Positions 43,526 to 51,111 of a DNA stretch of 64,000 nucleotides are shown in pieces; positions within the stretch are counted from its first letter, which is position 1; each line of letters opens with the position of its first letter. Position numbers and translations under genes: made by a program. Origin of the DNA: Algibacter luteus (GTDB taxonomy: Bacteria; Bacteroidota; Bacteroidia; Flavobacteriales; Flavobacteriaceae); assembly GCF_900141715.1 (NCBI RefSeq), contig NZ_FQYK01000001.1, positions 744,001 through 808,000 of the forward strand, written 5' to 3'. The notes under the pieces are model-generated. The model had not been told where the DNA came from, made no database searches, and was given only the letters and a program-made list of their open reading frames with translations.

Positions 43526-44593
43526 ATGAAAAAAATTCTTTTAGGTATGGCTGCCATAGCCTTACTATTCACAGCTTGTGATGATGACAAAAATGAAATT
43601 ATTGAGGACCAATCTGTAAAAGTCGACATGAGCGACTTTTTTGTTTACACAGACACTTCTGACGACCTCGTTTCAAAATCATCTAACAGTAAAAACAAGG
43701 TGAAAACATGTCATACCATGCATGTTTTAAACAAACAACTTGATGCGAATCCTGGTCTTGAAAAAAAGATGTATGACGTTGAGTATCACACAAGAAGTTT
43801 TATTGCTGCTAAAGGAAAACCAACTAAACCCGGAAATGGAAACGGCGGCGGCGGCGGCGGCGAAGAGCCAACACCAGATAACTTAGGCGTTATTAACATT
43901 CCTGTAAACGTTATTGTGGTTTACAGCAATTCCAATGAAAATATTAGTGATGCTCAAATAGCATCGCAAATTACCGTTTTAAACGACGATTTCAGAAAAG
44001 CAAACAACGATGTAAATCAAGCACCTGCCGAATTCTCTGGTGTAGCTGCCGATAGCGAAATTACATTTACACTTGCGAATACTTTCAGAAATGCTAGCTC
44101 AACAACCTCTTGGGGTACAAATAATGCAGTTAAGAGTGCTTATCCTCCGGTAAATCCAGAAACGCATTTAAACATTTGGGTGTGTAATATTGGTGGCGGT
44201 ATTTTAGGTTACGCACAATTCCCAGGTGGTAATTTATCTACTGATGGTGTGGTATGCTCTCCGCAATACTTTGGTACTACAGGCTACGTTTCAGCGCCGT
44301 TTGATAAAGGAAGAACCATGACACACGAAGTTGGGCACTATTTAAATTTACGTCATATATGGGGAGATGGCAGATGTAAGCGAGACGATTTTGTTTCTGA
44401 CACACCGTCATCAGATGGACCAAATTATGGATGTCCGTCATATCCAACTGTTAATTGTCGATCAAACGATATGACAATGAATTACATGGATTATGTTGAT
44501 GATGCTTGTATGTATATGTTCTCTGAAGGTCAGAAAGAAAGAATGCGTGCTATTTTTGCTCCTGGCGGTGCAAGAGAAAGCATGCTTCCATAA
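43526..44593 (+). CDS. M43-family (pappalysin-like) zinc metalloprotease, lipoprotein
   Basis: A 355-residue protein with lipobox LFTAC (Cys19). The zinc site is HEVGHYLNLRHIWGD and the Met-turn region MNYMDYVDDACMYMFSEGQ, both typical of the M43 cytophagalysin family. A Gly run (NGGGGGGEE) at about residues 108-116 is encoded by six GGC codons. M43 enzymes cleave proteins or peptides outside the cell. It is located between sufS and sufE with its own terminator, so it is probably an unrelated insertion into the cluster. Confidence 0.88.
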   Translation: MKKILLGMAAIALLFTACDDDKNEIIEDQSVKVDMSDFFVYTDTSDDLVSKSSNSKNKVKTCHTMHVLNKQLDANPGLEKKMYDVEYHTRSFIAAKGKPTKPGNGNGGGGGGEEPTPDNLGVINIPVNVIVVYSNSNENISDAQIASQITVLNDDFRKANNDVNQAPAEFSGVAADSEITFTLANTFRNASSTTSWGTNNAVKSAYPPVNPETHLNIWVCNIGGGILGYAQFPGGNLSTDGVVCSPQYFGTTGYVSAPFDKGRTMTHEVGHYLNLRHIWGDGRCKRDDFVSDTPSSDGPNYGCPSYPTVNCRSNDMTMNYMDYVDDACMYMFSEGQKERMRAIFAPGGARESMLP

Positions 44594-44614
44594 AAAATAT
44601 TATATAAGATAATT

Positions 44615-44643
44615 AAAAAGACGCCTATTTTGGCGTCTTTTTT
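44615..44643 (+). terminator. Terminator after the M43 protease gene
   Basis: AAAAGACGCC / GGCGTCTTTT with a six-base loop (TATTTT), followed by six T. It is a strong hairpin 21 bases after the stop codon. Confidence 0.85.
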
Positions 44644-44672
44644 GTATTATTAAACTAAACTTAATGCATCTC

Positions 44673-45098
44673 ATGAAAACTATATTCATCCTTTTATCCA
44701 TACTCCTAGTAAACCAAGATTGCTCTACCCATTTAAATCAAGAACAAATGAGTGTAGTTTATAACGCAAGTAGTAGAGGTTCTTATTTTGAAGTTAAATT
44801 GGAAAATGATAGCGTTTCAATAAACAGACAAAGAGGAGGCACTCCAGAAATTAAATCATTCCCCGAATCATTAAAAGACAAACTATTTTTAGAAATTCAT
44901 AAAATAGATGTAAAACAACTCGAGGATTTTGAACCACCATCTGAAAATCATCACTTTGATGGCGCGCAAATTGCCTATTTACAAATTATAAAAAACAATA
45001 AAACATATCAATCTAAAAACTTCGATCATAACAATCCGCCTAAAGAGATTGAAGCAATAGTTAAAGAAATCTTATCAATTGTCGAAAACATTGAATAG
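44673..45098 (+). CDS. Hypothetical exported protein
   Basis: A 141-residue protein from ATG 44673 (MKTIFILLSILLVNQDCS); an ATG three codons earlier is also in frame. The N-terminus is a hydrophobic signal sequence ending near a Cys, but the residues before it (VNQDC) are not a standard lipobox, so lipidation is doubtful. The rest is beta-rich (SYFEVKLENDSVSIN; AQIAYLQIIKNNKTYQSKNF). I do not recognise the family. It is between the M43 gene and the sufE promoter, 128 bases before sufE. Confidence 0.55.
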   Translation: MKTIFILLSILLVNQDCSTHLNQEQMSVVYNASSRGSYFEVKLENDSVSINRQRGGTPEIKSFPESLKDKLFLEIHKIDVKQLEDFEPPSENHHFDGAQIAYLQIIKNNKTYQSKNFDHNNPPKEIEAIVKEILSIVENIE

Positions 45099-45121
45099 CA
45101 ATAATTCTTATTGTATTTTTG
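45091..45121 (+). promoter_or_regulatory. Bacteroidota-type promoter of sufE and downstream genes
   Basis: TTG (45091-45093), 20 bases, then TATTTTTG (45114-45121), fitting the consensus. It lies about 100 bases upstream of sufE and overlaps the end of the preceding gene. Confidence 0.55.
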
Positions 45122-45133
45122 CATTGAATTAGA

Positions 45134-45164
45134 TGTCAGATTGAGCACTGTCGAAACCTTCTGG
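45134..45164 (+). repeat. Fragment of an intergenic TGTCA...GAGC element
   Basis: TGTCAGATTGAGCACTGTCGAAACC resembles the centre of the sufD-sufS element (TGTCACCCTAAGCGCAGTTC) and, more weakly, the flank of repeat copies 1 and 4. It is a short decayed copy in the sufE leader. Confidence 0.4.
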
Positions 45165-45225
45165 ATATTAAATATGCAGAAAAACTTAGGACAGAGTTTA
45201 AGATAACAAAACTAAAAAAGAACCT

Positions 45226-45648
45226 ATGAGTATTGAAGAAATACAAAACGAAATTATAGACGAATTCTCAATGTTTGAAGATTGGGAAGAACGTTACCAA
45301 TATATGATTGATTTAGGGAAAGATTTACCCTTAATTGACGACCAATACAAAACCGACAGCAATATTATAAAAGGTTGCCAAAGTAAAGTATGGGTACACG
45401 CTGAAATGAAAGACGATAAAATACAATTTACAGCCGATAGTGATGCGATTATCACCAAAGGTATTATTGCTATTTTAATCCGTGCCTTTTCAAATCAGCA
45501 TCCAAAAGATATCATTGATGCTGATACCGATTTTATTGATAAAATAGGCTTAAAAGAACATTTATCGCCAACCAGAGCTAATGGTTTGGTAAGTATGATA
45601 AAACAATTAAAAATGTATGCCATAGCATACCAAACACAACTTAATTAG
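45226..45648 (+). CDS. sufE: Sulfur acceptor protein SufE
   Basis: A 140-residue protein with the SufE motif IIKGCQSKVWVHAEM, whose Cys receives sulfur from SufS. The N-terminus EEIQNEIIDEFSMFEDWEERYQYMIDLGK, cited in part, and the C-terminal LSPTRANGLVSMI are also typical. It stimulates cysteine desulfurase and transfers persulfide to SufB. It is separated from sufS by two genes not part of the pathway. SufT-like and DUF2480 genes follow on the same strand. Confidence 0.95.
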   Translation: MSIEEIQNEIIDEFSMFEDWEERYQYMIDLGKDLPLIDDQYKTDSNIIKGCQSKVWVHAEMKDDKIQFTADSDAIITKGIIAILIRAFSNQHPKDIIDADTDFIDKIGLKEHLSPTRANGLVSMIKQLKMYAIAYQTQLN

Positions 45649-45733
45649 TGAAGTTGTGAGGCGTTAAGTGGTAAAATGGAAAAACTGCCCTTTCGGCTAA
45701 ACAACAAACAACTAAACACATAAACAAAAAGTT

Positions 45734-46057
45734 ATGAGTGAAACCATAGATACCGCCGCATTAGGCGAAAAAATAGTAAACGTACTTAAAACGATTTACG
45801 ATCCAGAAATCCCTGTTGATATTTACGAATTAGGATTGATTTACGACGTATTTGTAAATGAAGATTACGACGTAAAAATTTTAATGACCCTAACAACACC
45901 AAACTGCCCCGTGGCAGAAACTTTGCCTTTAGAGGTTGAGGAAAAAGTAAAATCGCTTAACGATGTTCGCGACGCAGAAGTTGAAATTACTTTCGACCCG
46001 CCGTGGACTCAAGATTTAATGAGTGAAGAGGCTAAGTTGGAATTGGGGATGCTGTAA
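45734..46057 (+). CDS. SufT-like MIP18-family Fe-S assembly protein
   Basis: A 107-residue protein of the MIP18/PaaD (DUF59) family: IYDPEIPVDIYELGLIYDV at the start, TTPNCPVAETLPLEVEEKV with the conserved Cys, and ITFDPPWTQDLMSEEAK near the end. Such SufT-like proteins help deliver or mature iron-sulfur clusters. It follows sufE by 85 bases in a region of low complexity and is expected to work with the suf genes. Confidence 0.92.
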   Translation: MSETIDTAALGEKIVNVLKTIYDPEIPVDIYELGLIYDVFVNEDYDVKILMTLTTPNCPVAETLPLEVEEKVKSLNDVRDAEVEITFDPPWTQDLMSEEAKLELGML

Positions 46058-46123
46058 TTTAGTTTTCAGTCGCAGTACTCGGTAATACAACGAAACGAAA
46101 AATAACTCAACAACAATACTTTC

Positions 46124-46630
46124 TTGAAAGACGAAATTGTAAATCGCGTAGCGAATAGTAAACTAGTAACAATTGATCTTGAGGATTATTATCCTAAAGG
46201 GCAACGTATCCTGTTTGATATTAAAGATTGGCTGTATGAAGGTTTTGTGCTTCGCGAAAAAGATTTTAGAGCGCAAGTATCAGAATTTGATTGGAACCAA
46301 TACGAAGGCAGTTATGTTGCTTTAACCTGCAGCAGCGATGCTATAATTCCGGGTTGGGCTTACATGCTTCTCAGTATTCAATTGGAGTCGGTTGCCAAAA
46401 AAGTTGTTATTGGCGATTTAGAACAACTTGAAACCTCTATTTATCAAGACATCATTAACAATCTTGATGTTTCAGCATTCACAGATAAACCCATTATCAT
46501 AAAAGGTTGCGCTAACAAACCCGTACCTCAAAACGCCTACATCATGCTTTCTAACAAGCTAAAACCTCTTGCTAAGTCCATTATGTATGGCGAAGCATGC
46601 TCTTCTGTACCTCTTTTTAAGAAGAAATAA
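46124..46630 (+). CDS. DUF2480-family protein
   Basis: A 168-residue protein that starts at a TTG codon (MKDEIVNRVANSKLVTIDLE). It contains YYPKGQRILFDIKDWLYEGF, LREKDFRAQV and a C-terminal CANKPVPQNAYIMLSNKL / MYGEACSSVPLFKK, all typical of DUF2480, a Bacteroidota family with no assigned function. Cys residues near the C-terminus are conserved in the family in my memory. Its constant neighbourhood to sufE and SufT suggests a role in iron-sulfur biogenesis, an inference from position only. Confidence 0.85.
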   Translation: MKDEIVNRVANSKLVTIDLEDYYPKGQRILFDIKDWLYEGFVLREKDFRAQVSEFDWNQYEGSYVALTCSSDAIIPGWAYMLLSIQLESVAKKVVIGDLEQLETSIYQDIINNLDVSAFTDKPIIIKGCANKPVPQNAYIMLSNKLKPLAKSIMYGEACSSVPLFKKK

Positions 46631-46648
46631 ATTTAATGTGACCAAACT

Positions 46649-46677
46649 TTGTTAATTGCGTCTAAACATTATATTTG
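46649..46677 (+). promoter_or_regulatory. Bacteroidota-type promoter of the DUF3078 gene
   Basis: TTG (46649-46651), 18 bases, TATATTTG (46670-46677). It lies 27 bases upstream of the ATG at 46704. Confidence 0.65.
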
Positions 46678-46703
46678 CACAAATTTTTAACAAAAATTAA
46701 ATT

Positions 46704-47627
46704 ATGAAAAAATTATTTTTCGCATTATTATGTATTAGCGTTGTATCATTAAACGCACAAACAAAAGAAGAATTACAAGCTCAAAAAGCTGAAAAACAAG
46801 CCATAGCAGATGCTGCACAAGGTGAAGCCAATGCACTACAAGCTCAAATAGATGCGCTTCCAGGATGGAGAAAAGGTGCATTTGGTACTATTGGTGGTAG
46901 CTTATCAAACTTCAACAACTGGTATTCTCAAGGCGCACCTAACAATGCTTCTGGAAACATAGGTTTTACTGTAAATGCCTTTGCAAACTTAATAGAAGAC
47001 AAGTTTTTCTGGAGAAACAGCTTAACTACCAATTTAAACTGGGTAAAATTAGACAATAAGGATAACCCTGCTGACGACGACAGCTTTAACCCAACTACTG
47101 ACGTTTTTAATATTTCATCTTTATACGGAAGAAATATTGCTAAAAACTTAGCAGTTTCTGGTTTAGCTGAATACAGAACTACCCTTTTAGATAACTTTAA
47201 CGACCCAGGTTATTTAGATGTTGGTGTTGGTGCGACTTGGACACCGATAGCCAATTTAATAGTAGTGGTGCACCCATTAAACTACAACTTTGTTTTTGCT
47301 GATGGAGATTCAGTTTTCGAATCGTCTTTAGGTGCTAAAATAGTTGCAGATTATACGAGACAAATTGGAGCTGTAAACTTTAAAACAAACCTATCGGCTT
47401 TCCAAAGTTATAAGTCTGGAGATTACTCAAACTGGACATGGTCTAACTCGTTTGGCTACACCCTATGGAAAATGATTGGTGTAGGTTTTGATTTTGGTTT
47501 AAGAAGCAACAAACAAGAGGCTTTAAACTACTCTATCAATACCTTAGGTAATACGGGCGAAACTTTTGATAGCGTTGATAACGACCTACAATCATACTAT
47601 ACGTTTGGTTTGAGCTACAAGTTCTAA
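46704..47627 (+). CDS. DUF3078-family outer-membrane protein
   Basis: A 307-residue protein with signal peptide MKKLFFALLCISVVSLNAQ and a short coiled coil (KEELQAQKAEKQAIADAAQG). The rest alternates beta strands characteristic of a small outer-membrane barrel and ends with Phe (SYKF). Motifs such as GWRKGAFGTIGGSLSNFNNW and RNSLTTNLNWVKLDN are typical of DUF3078, a Bacteroidota family of unknown function. It has its own promoter and a strong terminator at 47650-47683. Confidence 0.85.
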   Translation: MKKLFFALLCISVVSLNAQTKEELQAQKAEKQAIADAAQGEANALQAQIDALPGWRKGAFGTIGGSLSNFNNWYSQGAPNNASGNIGFTVNAFANLIEDKFFWRNSLTTNLNWVKLDNKDNPADDDSFNPTTDVFNISSLYGRNIAKNLAVSGLAEYRTTLLDNFNDPGYLDVGVGATWTPIANLIVVVHPLNYNFVFADGDSVFESSLGAKIVADYTRQIGAVNFKTNLSAFQSYKSGDYSNWTWSNSFGYTLWKMIGVGFDFGLRSNKQEALNYSINTLGNTGETFDSVDNDLQSYYTFGLSYKF

Positions 47628-47649
47628 TCCAAAACATTTATAAACTTAT

Positions 47650-47683
47650 AAAAAGTGCTTCCTTTTGGGAAGCACTTTTTTTT
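47650..47683 (+). terminator. Terminator after the DUF3078 gene
   Basis: AAAAGTGCTTCC / GGAAGCACTTTT with a four-base loop, then a run of T. It starts 23 bases after the stop codon. Confidence 0.85.
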
Positions 47684-47811
47684 GGATAAGGTGAAATGAT
47701 TAAGTTTGATTTTGTGAGAAAAAAATTATAAATTCGTTTGAATTCTGATATAAAACATCGGTTTCATATCATGAAAATTAGGCATCAGATACTCACAAAA
47801 CCTAAATAACA

Positions 47812-48189
47812 ATGAAAAATTATATTTCAATTATATCCATACTCTTATTATTTCTTTCTCCTAATATTTATTCGCAGAATTTTAATAAGGTTCCAAAAAA
47901 GCCAAATCAAGGAGATGTATTTTGTTATAATAATGAGACCAAAGAATGGACAAAAATAGATTCTGAATTATATAAAATAAAAAAAGAAGGCAAACTTGAA
48001 AGTCTTCAGTATAAATTAAAAAATTTGAATTATGATGTTGATATTACAAATTGTATTGATAAAAAAACAATTGAAGCCTTTGAAGCTGAAAAAATAAGAC
48101 TCAAAAACGAAAAAAAAATCAATCGGAAATCGGAGCGGTTAAAACAAAAAGCAAAACGGAAGAAAAGACAAATAAATAAAGAAACATAG
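47812..48189 (+). CDS. Small secreted hypothetical protein with basic tail
   Basis: A 125-residue protein with signal sequence MKNYISIISILLLFLSPNIYS. The middle contains QGDVFCYNNETKEWTKIDSE and YDVDITNCIDKKTIEAFEAE. The last 35 residues are very basic and predicted helical (KIRLKNEKKINRKSERLKQK). I do not recognise the family. It is a single gene between DUF3078 and repeat copy 4, with AT-rich upstream sequence. Confidence 0.5.
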   Translation: MKNYISIISILLLFLSPNIYSQNFNKVPKKPNQGDVFCYNNETKEWTKIDSELYKIKKEGKLESLQYKLKNLNYDVDITNCIDKKTIEAFEAEKIRLKNEKKINRKSERLKQKAKRKKRQINKET

Positions 48190-48308
48190 AATACTAATGC
48201 CTAACTCCGAATAAAATTATTTGTTAATCTACGCATATACAAAGCCGTTAAACAAACCCTCCAAAAGAACTTCAAACTAAGAACTAAAATAACCCACCGC
48301 AAACAGGT

Positions 48309-48446
48309 GCGTTAGGGATTGCCGCGGTAGCTTTTGGCGAGGCGTGCATCGAGCCAAAACTTTTAGCAGAAAGCCCGACCCTGTTTAGGGTAACGCCCAA
48401 CTTCTCGATACATCTCGAATTAAATTGTAGACACTGGAAGTGACAT
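48309..48446 (-). repeat. Dispersed intergenic repeat, copy 4
   Basis: Read on the minus strand it has the flank TGTCACTTCCAGTG...ATCGAGAAGTT as in copy 1, then GGGCGTTACCCTAAACAGGGTCGGGCTTTC. An inner hairpin follows (AGTTTTGGC opposite GCCAAAAGCT), and the end is GCAATCCCTAACGCAC. Its flank reaches the hflX stop codon. It lies between the convergent ends of the small secreted gene and hflX. Confidence 0.75.
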
Positions 48447-49663
48447 TACTTCATGTCTTCGTAATTGTAATCGGGGTACAAAAAATGGTTGTAAGGGAAG
48501 CGGGTAATATGAATGTCGCGAACCTCGTCGTAAACTCGTTTTTTAAAGTCTTCTAGGTTTTGTTTGTTGAGCGCCGAAATAAAGAGGGCGTTGTTGCCTA
48601 ACTTACTCATCCATGTGCTTTTCCATTCTTCTAGCGAGTAGTGCTTTTCGGTACGCTCGGTTTCTAAATCGTCGGCTTCTAAGGGTTCTGCTTCGTAGGC
48701 ATCAATTTTGTTGAAAACCATTATGGTTGGCTTATCGCCACTATCTATTTCGCCCAAAATTTTCTCTACAGAGGCTATGTGCTCTTCGAAATTAGGATGT
48801 GAAATATCAACAACGTGCAACAACAAATCGGCTTCTCGAACCTCATCTAGAGTGCTTTTAAAACTATCTACCAATTGTGTTGGCAGCTTTCTAATAAACC
48901 CTACGGTATCGCTTAATAAAAATGGTAGGTTTTGAATGACTACTTTTCTAACGGTGGTATCGAGCGTTGCGAACAGTTTATTTTCAGCAAACACATCGCT
49001 TTTACTTATCACATTCATTAGGGTAGATTTACCCACATTGGTGTATCCAACCAGCGCCACACGCACCATTTTACCACGGTTACCGCGTTGCACCGCCATT
49101 TGTTTATCTATGGTTTTGATGCGCTCTTTTAACAGAGATATTTTATCTCTTACAATACGTCTATCTGTTTCAATTTCGGTTTCACCCGGTCCGCGCATTC
49201 CAATACCCCCTTTTTGACGCTCAAGGTGAGTCCACATACCTCTTAAACGAGGCAGTAAATATTCGCATTGTGCCAATTCTACTTGCGTTCTGGCATAACT
49301 GGTTTGTGCGCGTTGCGCGAAAATATCAAGAATTAAATTGGTTCGGTCTAATATTTTAATACCCAGTATTTTACTAATGTTACGCTCTTGTGCTGCCGAT
49401 AATTCGTCATCAAAAATAGCGGTAGTAATATCGTTTTCTTCAACAAAAACACGTACTTGCTCCATTTTCCCGCTACCAATAAAGGTTTTAGGATCCGGTC
49501 TGTCCATTTTTTGGGTGAAACGTTTTACGGCATAACCTCCAGCGGTGAAGGTTAAAAACTCCAGCTCGTCTAAATACTCCTTGAGTTTAGTTTCGTCTTG
49601 GTCTTGAGTTATAATACCGATTAAAACTGCCCTTTCGAGGCTTACATCTTTCTTTTCTATCAT
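48446..49663 (-). CDS. hflX: GTPase HflX
   Basis: A 405-residue protein. The N-terminal HflX domain has the IFDDELSAAQERNI segment and QVELAQCEYLLPRLRGMWTHLERQ, cited in part. The GTPase domain has G1 VGYTNVGKST, G3 DTVGFI and G4 NKID. The family's RxGxGE motif is GGIGMRGPGETEIETDRR, in part. HflX splits or rescues stalled 70S ribosomes, particularly after heat stress. The stop codon falls at the edge of repeat copy 4, so the last bases of the gene border the repeat flank. Divergent from the EEP gene at 49726. Confidence 0.95.
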   Translation of the reverse strand: MIEKKDVSLERAVLIGIITQDQDETKLKEYLDELEFLTFTAGGYAVKRFTQKMDRPDPKTFIGSGKMEQVRVFVEENDITTAIFDDELSAAQERNISKILGIKILDRTNLILDIFAQRAQTSYARTQVELAQCEYLLPRLRGMWTHLERQKGGIGMRGPGETEIETDRRIVRDKISLLKERIKTIDKQMAVQRGNRGKMVRVALVGYTNVGKSTLMNVISKSDVFAENKLFATLDTTVRKVVIQNLPFLLSDTVGFIRKLPTQLVDSFKSTLDEVREADLLLHVVDISHPNFEEHIASVEKILGEIDSGDKPTIMVFNKIDAYEAEPLEADDLETERTEKHYSLEEWKSTWMSKLGNNALFISALNKQNLEDFKKRVYDEVRDIHITRFPYNHFLYPDYNYEDMK

Positions 49664-49725
49664 GCTACAAAGTTACATAATTGCCGTGGTTTTATTTTTA
49701 ATATTTTTAAACCTATTTTTGACCT

Positions 49726-50694
49726 ATGACAGAATCTTTTGAAGACATTCCCGTTCGTCACGACATGCAAACTGTGGCTTTTTATAATATTGAGAATTTA
49801 TTCGATTTAAAAAATGATAAATTAACCAATGATGCCGATTTTTTACCAACTTCGGTTAAAAAATGGACACCCAAACGTTTGGATAATAAACTGCGGAAAA
49901 TAGGGTATGCGATTTCTAATATTGGACGAAGAGAAACCGGAAAACACCCCGCTATTGTTGGTTTAGCAGAAGTTGAAAATGATAGTGTTATTAAAGAATT
50001 GATTGCCTCTAAACATTTGGCAGATTGCAATTATGATTGGGTACACTTTGATTCTTTAGATGAACGTGGAATTGATGTGGGTTTAATTTACGACAGGACG
50101 GTTTTTAAAGTTTTACATGCTGAACCATTTACTATAGCATTAACAGATGAAGATGACACACCGGACTATACACGAGATGTTTTATTGGTTTCTGGAATTT
50201 TAGATGGTGAAAAAGTGCATGTGATTGTGAATCATTGGTCGTCTAGAAGAGAGGGCCAAAAGGAAACCGAATTTAAACGGTTGGCATCCTCTGAAAAAGT
50301 AAGCGATATCATTAGCGCTTTAAGACTTGAAGATGAACATGCAAAAATTATTGTTATTGGCGATTTTAACGACAATCCTAACAATGACAGTATAAAACGC
50401 TTGGTTGAAGGTTATGATTTATTTAACCCGATGGAAACGCTACGTTCGTTTAATCGAGGCACCGTAAAACACAAGCGCCAATGGTTTATTTTTGATCAGG
50501 TACTTATTTCTACGAACTTCTTTAAAAGTACCCAAGAGGGTTTTGAGTTTTTCAAGGCTAATATTTTTGATGAAGATTTTTTAAAGCTTTTTAAAGGCCC
50601 TTTTAAAGGCTCACCATTTAGAACCTACGTAGGTAAAAAGTACAAAGGTGGTTATAGCGACCACTTTCCAGTTTATGCTATTTTTAAAAAGTAA
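49726..50694 (+). CDS. Endonuclease/exonuclease/phosphatase (EEP)-family protein, no signal peptide
   Basis: A 322-residue EEP protein. Catalytic motifs are YNIENLFD, GLAEVEN (metal-binding Glu), ERGIDVGLIYD, VNHWSSRREG (His), GDFNDNP (Asp/Asn), and GGYSDHFPV (Asp/His). It lacks an obvious signal peptide, unlike its paralogue at 55531-56580, with which it shares NIENLFD/NLENLFD and NHWxSRRxG. EEP enzymes cleave phosphodiester bonds in DNA, RNA or small phosphates. Its convergent neighbour (50695) abuts its stop codon with no gap. The position upstream of the DUF5689/TonB receptor pair suggests a linked role. Confidence 0.88.
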   Translation: MTESFEDIPVRHDMQTVAFYNIENLFDLKNDKLTNDADFLPTSVKKWTPKRLDNKLRKIGYAISNIGRRETGKHPAIVGLAEVENDSVIKELIASKHLADCNYDWVHFDSLDERGIDVGLIYDRTVFKVLHAEPFTIALTDEDDTPDYTRDVLLVSGILDGEKVHVIVNHWSSRREGQKETEFKRLASSEKVSDIISALRLEDEHAKIIVIGDFNDNPNNDSIKRLVEGYDLFNPMETLRSFNRGTVKHKRQWFIFDQVLISTNFFKSTQEGFEFFKANIFDEDFLKLFKGPFKGSPFRTYVGKKYKGGYSDHFPVYAIFKK

Positions 50695-51072
50695 TCAGGT
50701 AGCTTGATAGAGTACATAGGTTAAACCCAAAATTACTACAGGCAGTAACCATAGCAACCAAATATTGTAATGAAGTTTTCTGTTTTTGAGCACTTTGGCG
50801 TTTAAAACTTTACGCTTTTTACCACTGTATTGTATCCAATTTTTAAAATAGAGGAAGATAACGACTAGACCAAATAAGGTCCATGCCTTAACTGAAGACA
50901 TGGTTTGTACATGCATTTGCTTAAAAAATCCAGCAAAAAACACACCTAATAATAGAAGTAAGCTACTTTGAAGAAGCGTTAAATAAAAGGTAGCGATACT
51001 ATTCGTTTTTTTACTTTTTTTAGATTTATAATACTGAAAAAAGTGAAAAAATAAGGCGTCGAATGTGCTCAT
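50695..51072 (-). CDS. Small membrane protein of unknown function
   Basis: A 125-residue protein with three likely membrane helices, at about residues 29-48, 60-78 and 103-121, separated by a Lys-rich loop (KKRKVLNAKVLKNRK). It carries no signal peptide and no recognised motif. Its 3' end abuts the EEP gene without a single intergenic base, in convergent orientation. It is 39 bases downstream... upstream of the DUF5689 gene's stop, that is, DUF5689 (51112-52548) precedes it on the minus strand, so it may be the last gene of that transcript. Confidence 0.55.
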   Translation of the reverse strand: MSTFDALFFHFFQYYKSKKSKKTNSIATFYLTLLQSSLLLLLGVFFAGFFKQMHVQTMSSVKAWTLFGLVVIFLYFKNWIQYSGKKRKVLNAKVLKNRKLHYNIWLLWLLPVVILGLTYVLYQAT

Positions 51073-51111
51073 ATATAAAAATATTGGCGCAAATGTAGCC
51101 CTAAAGTTTTA

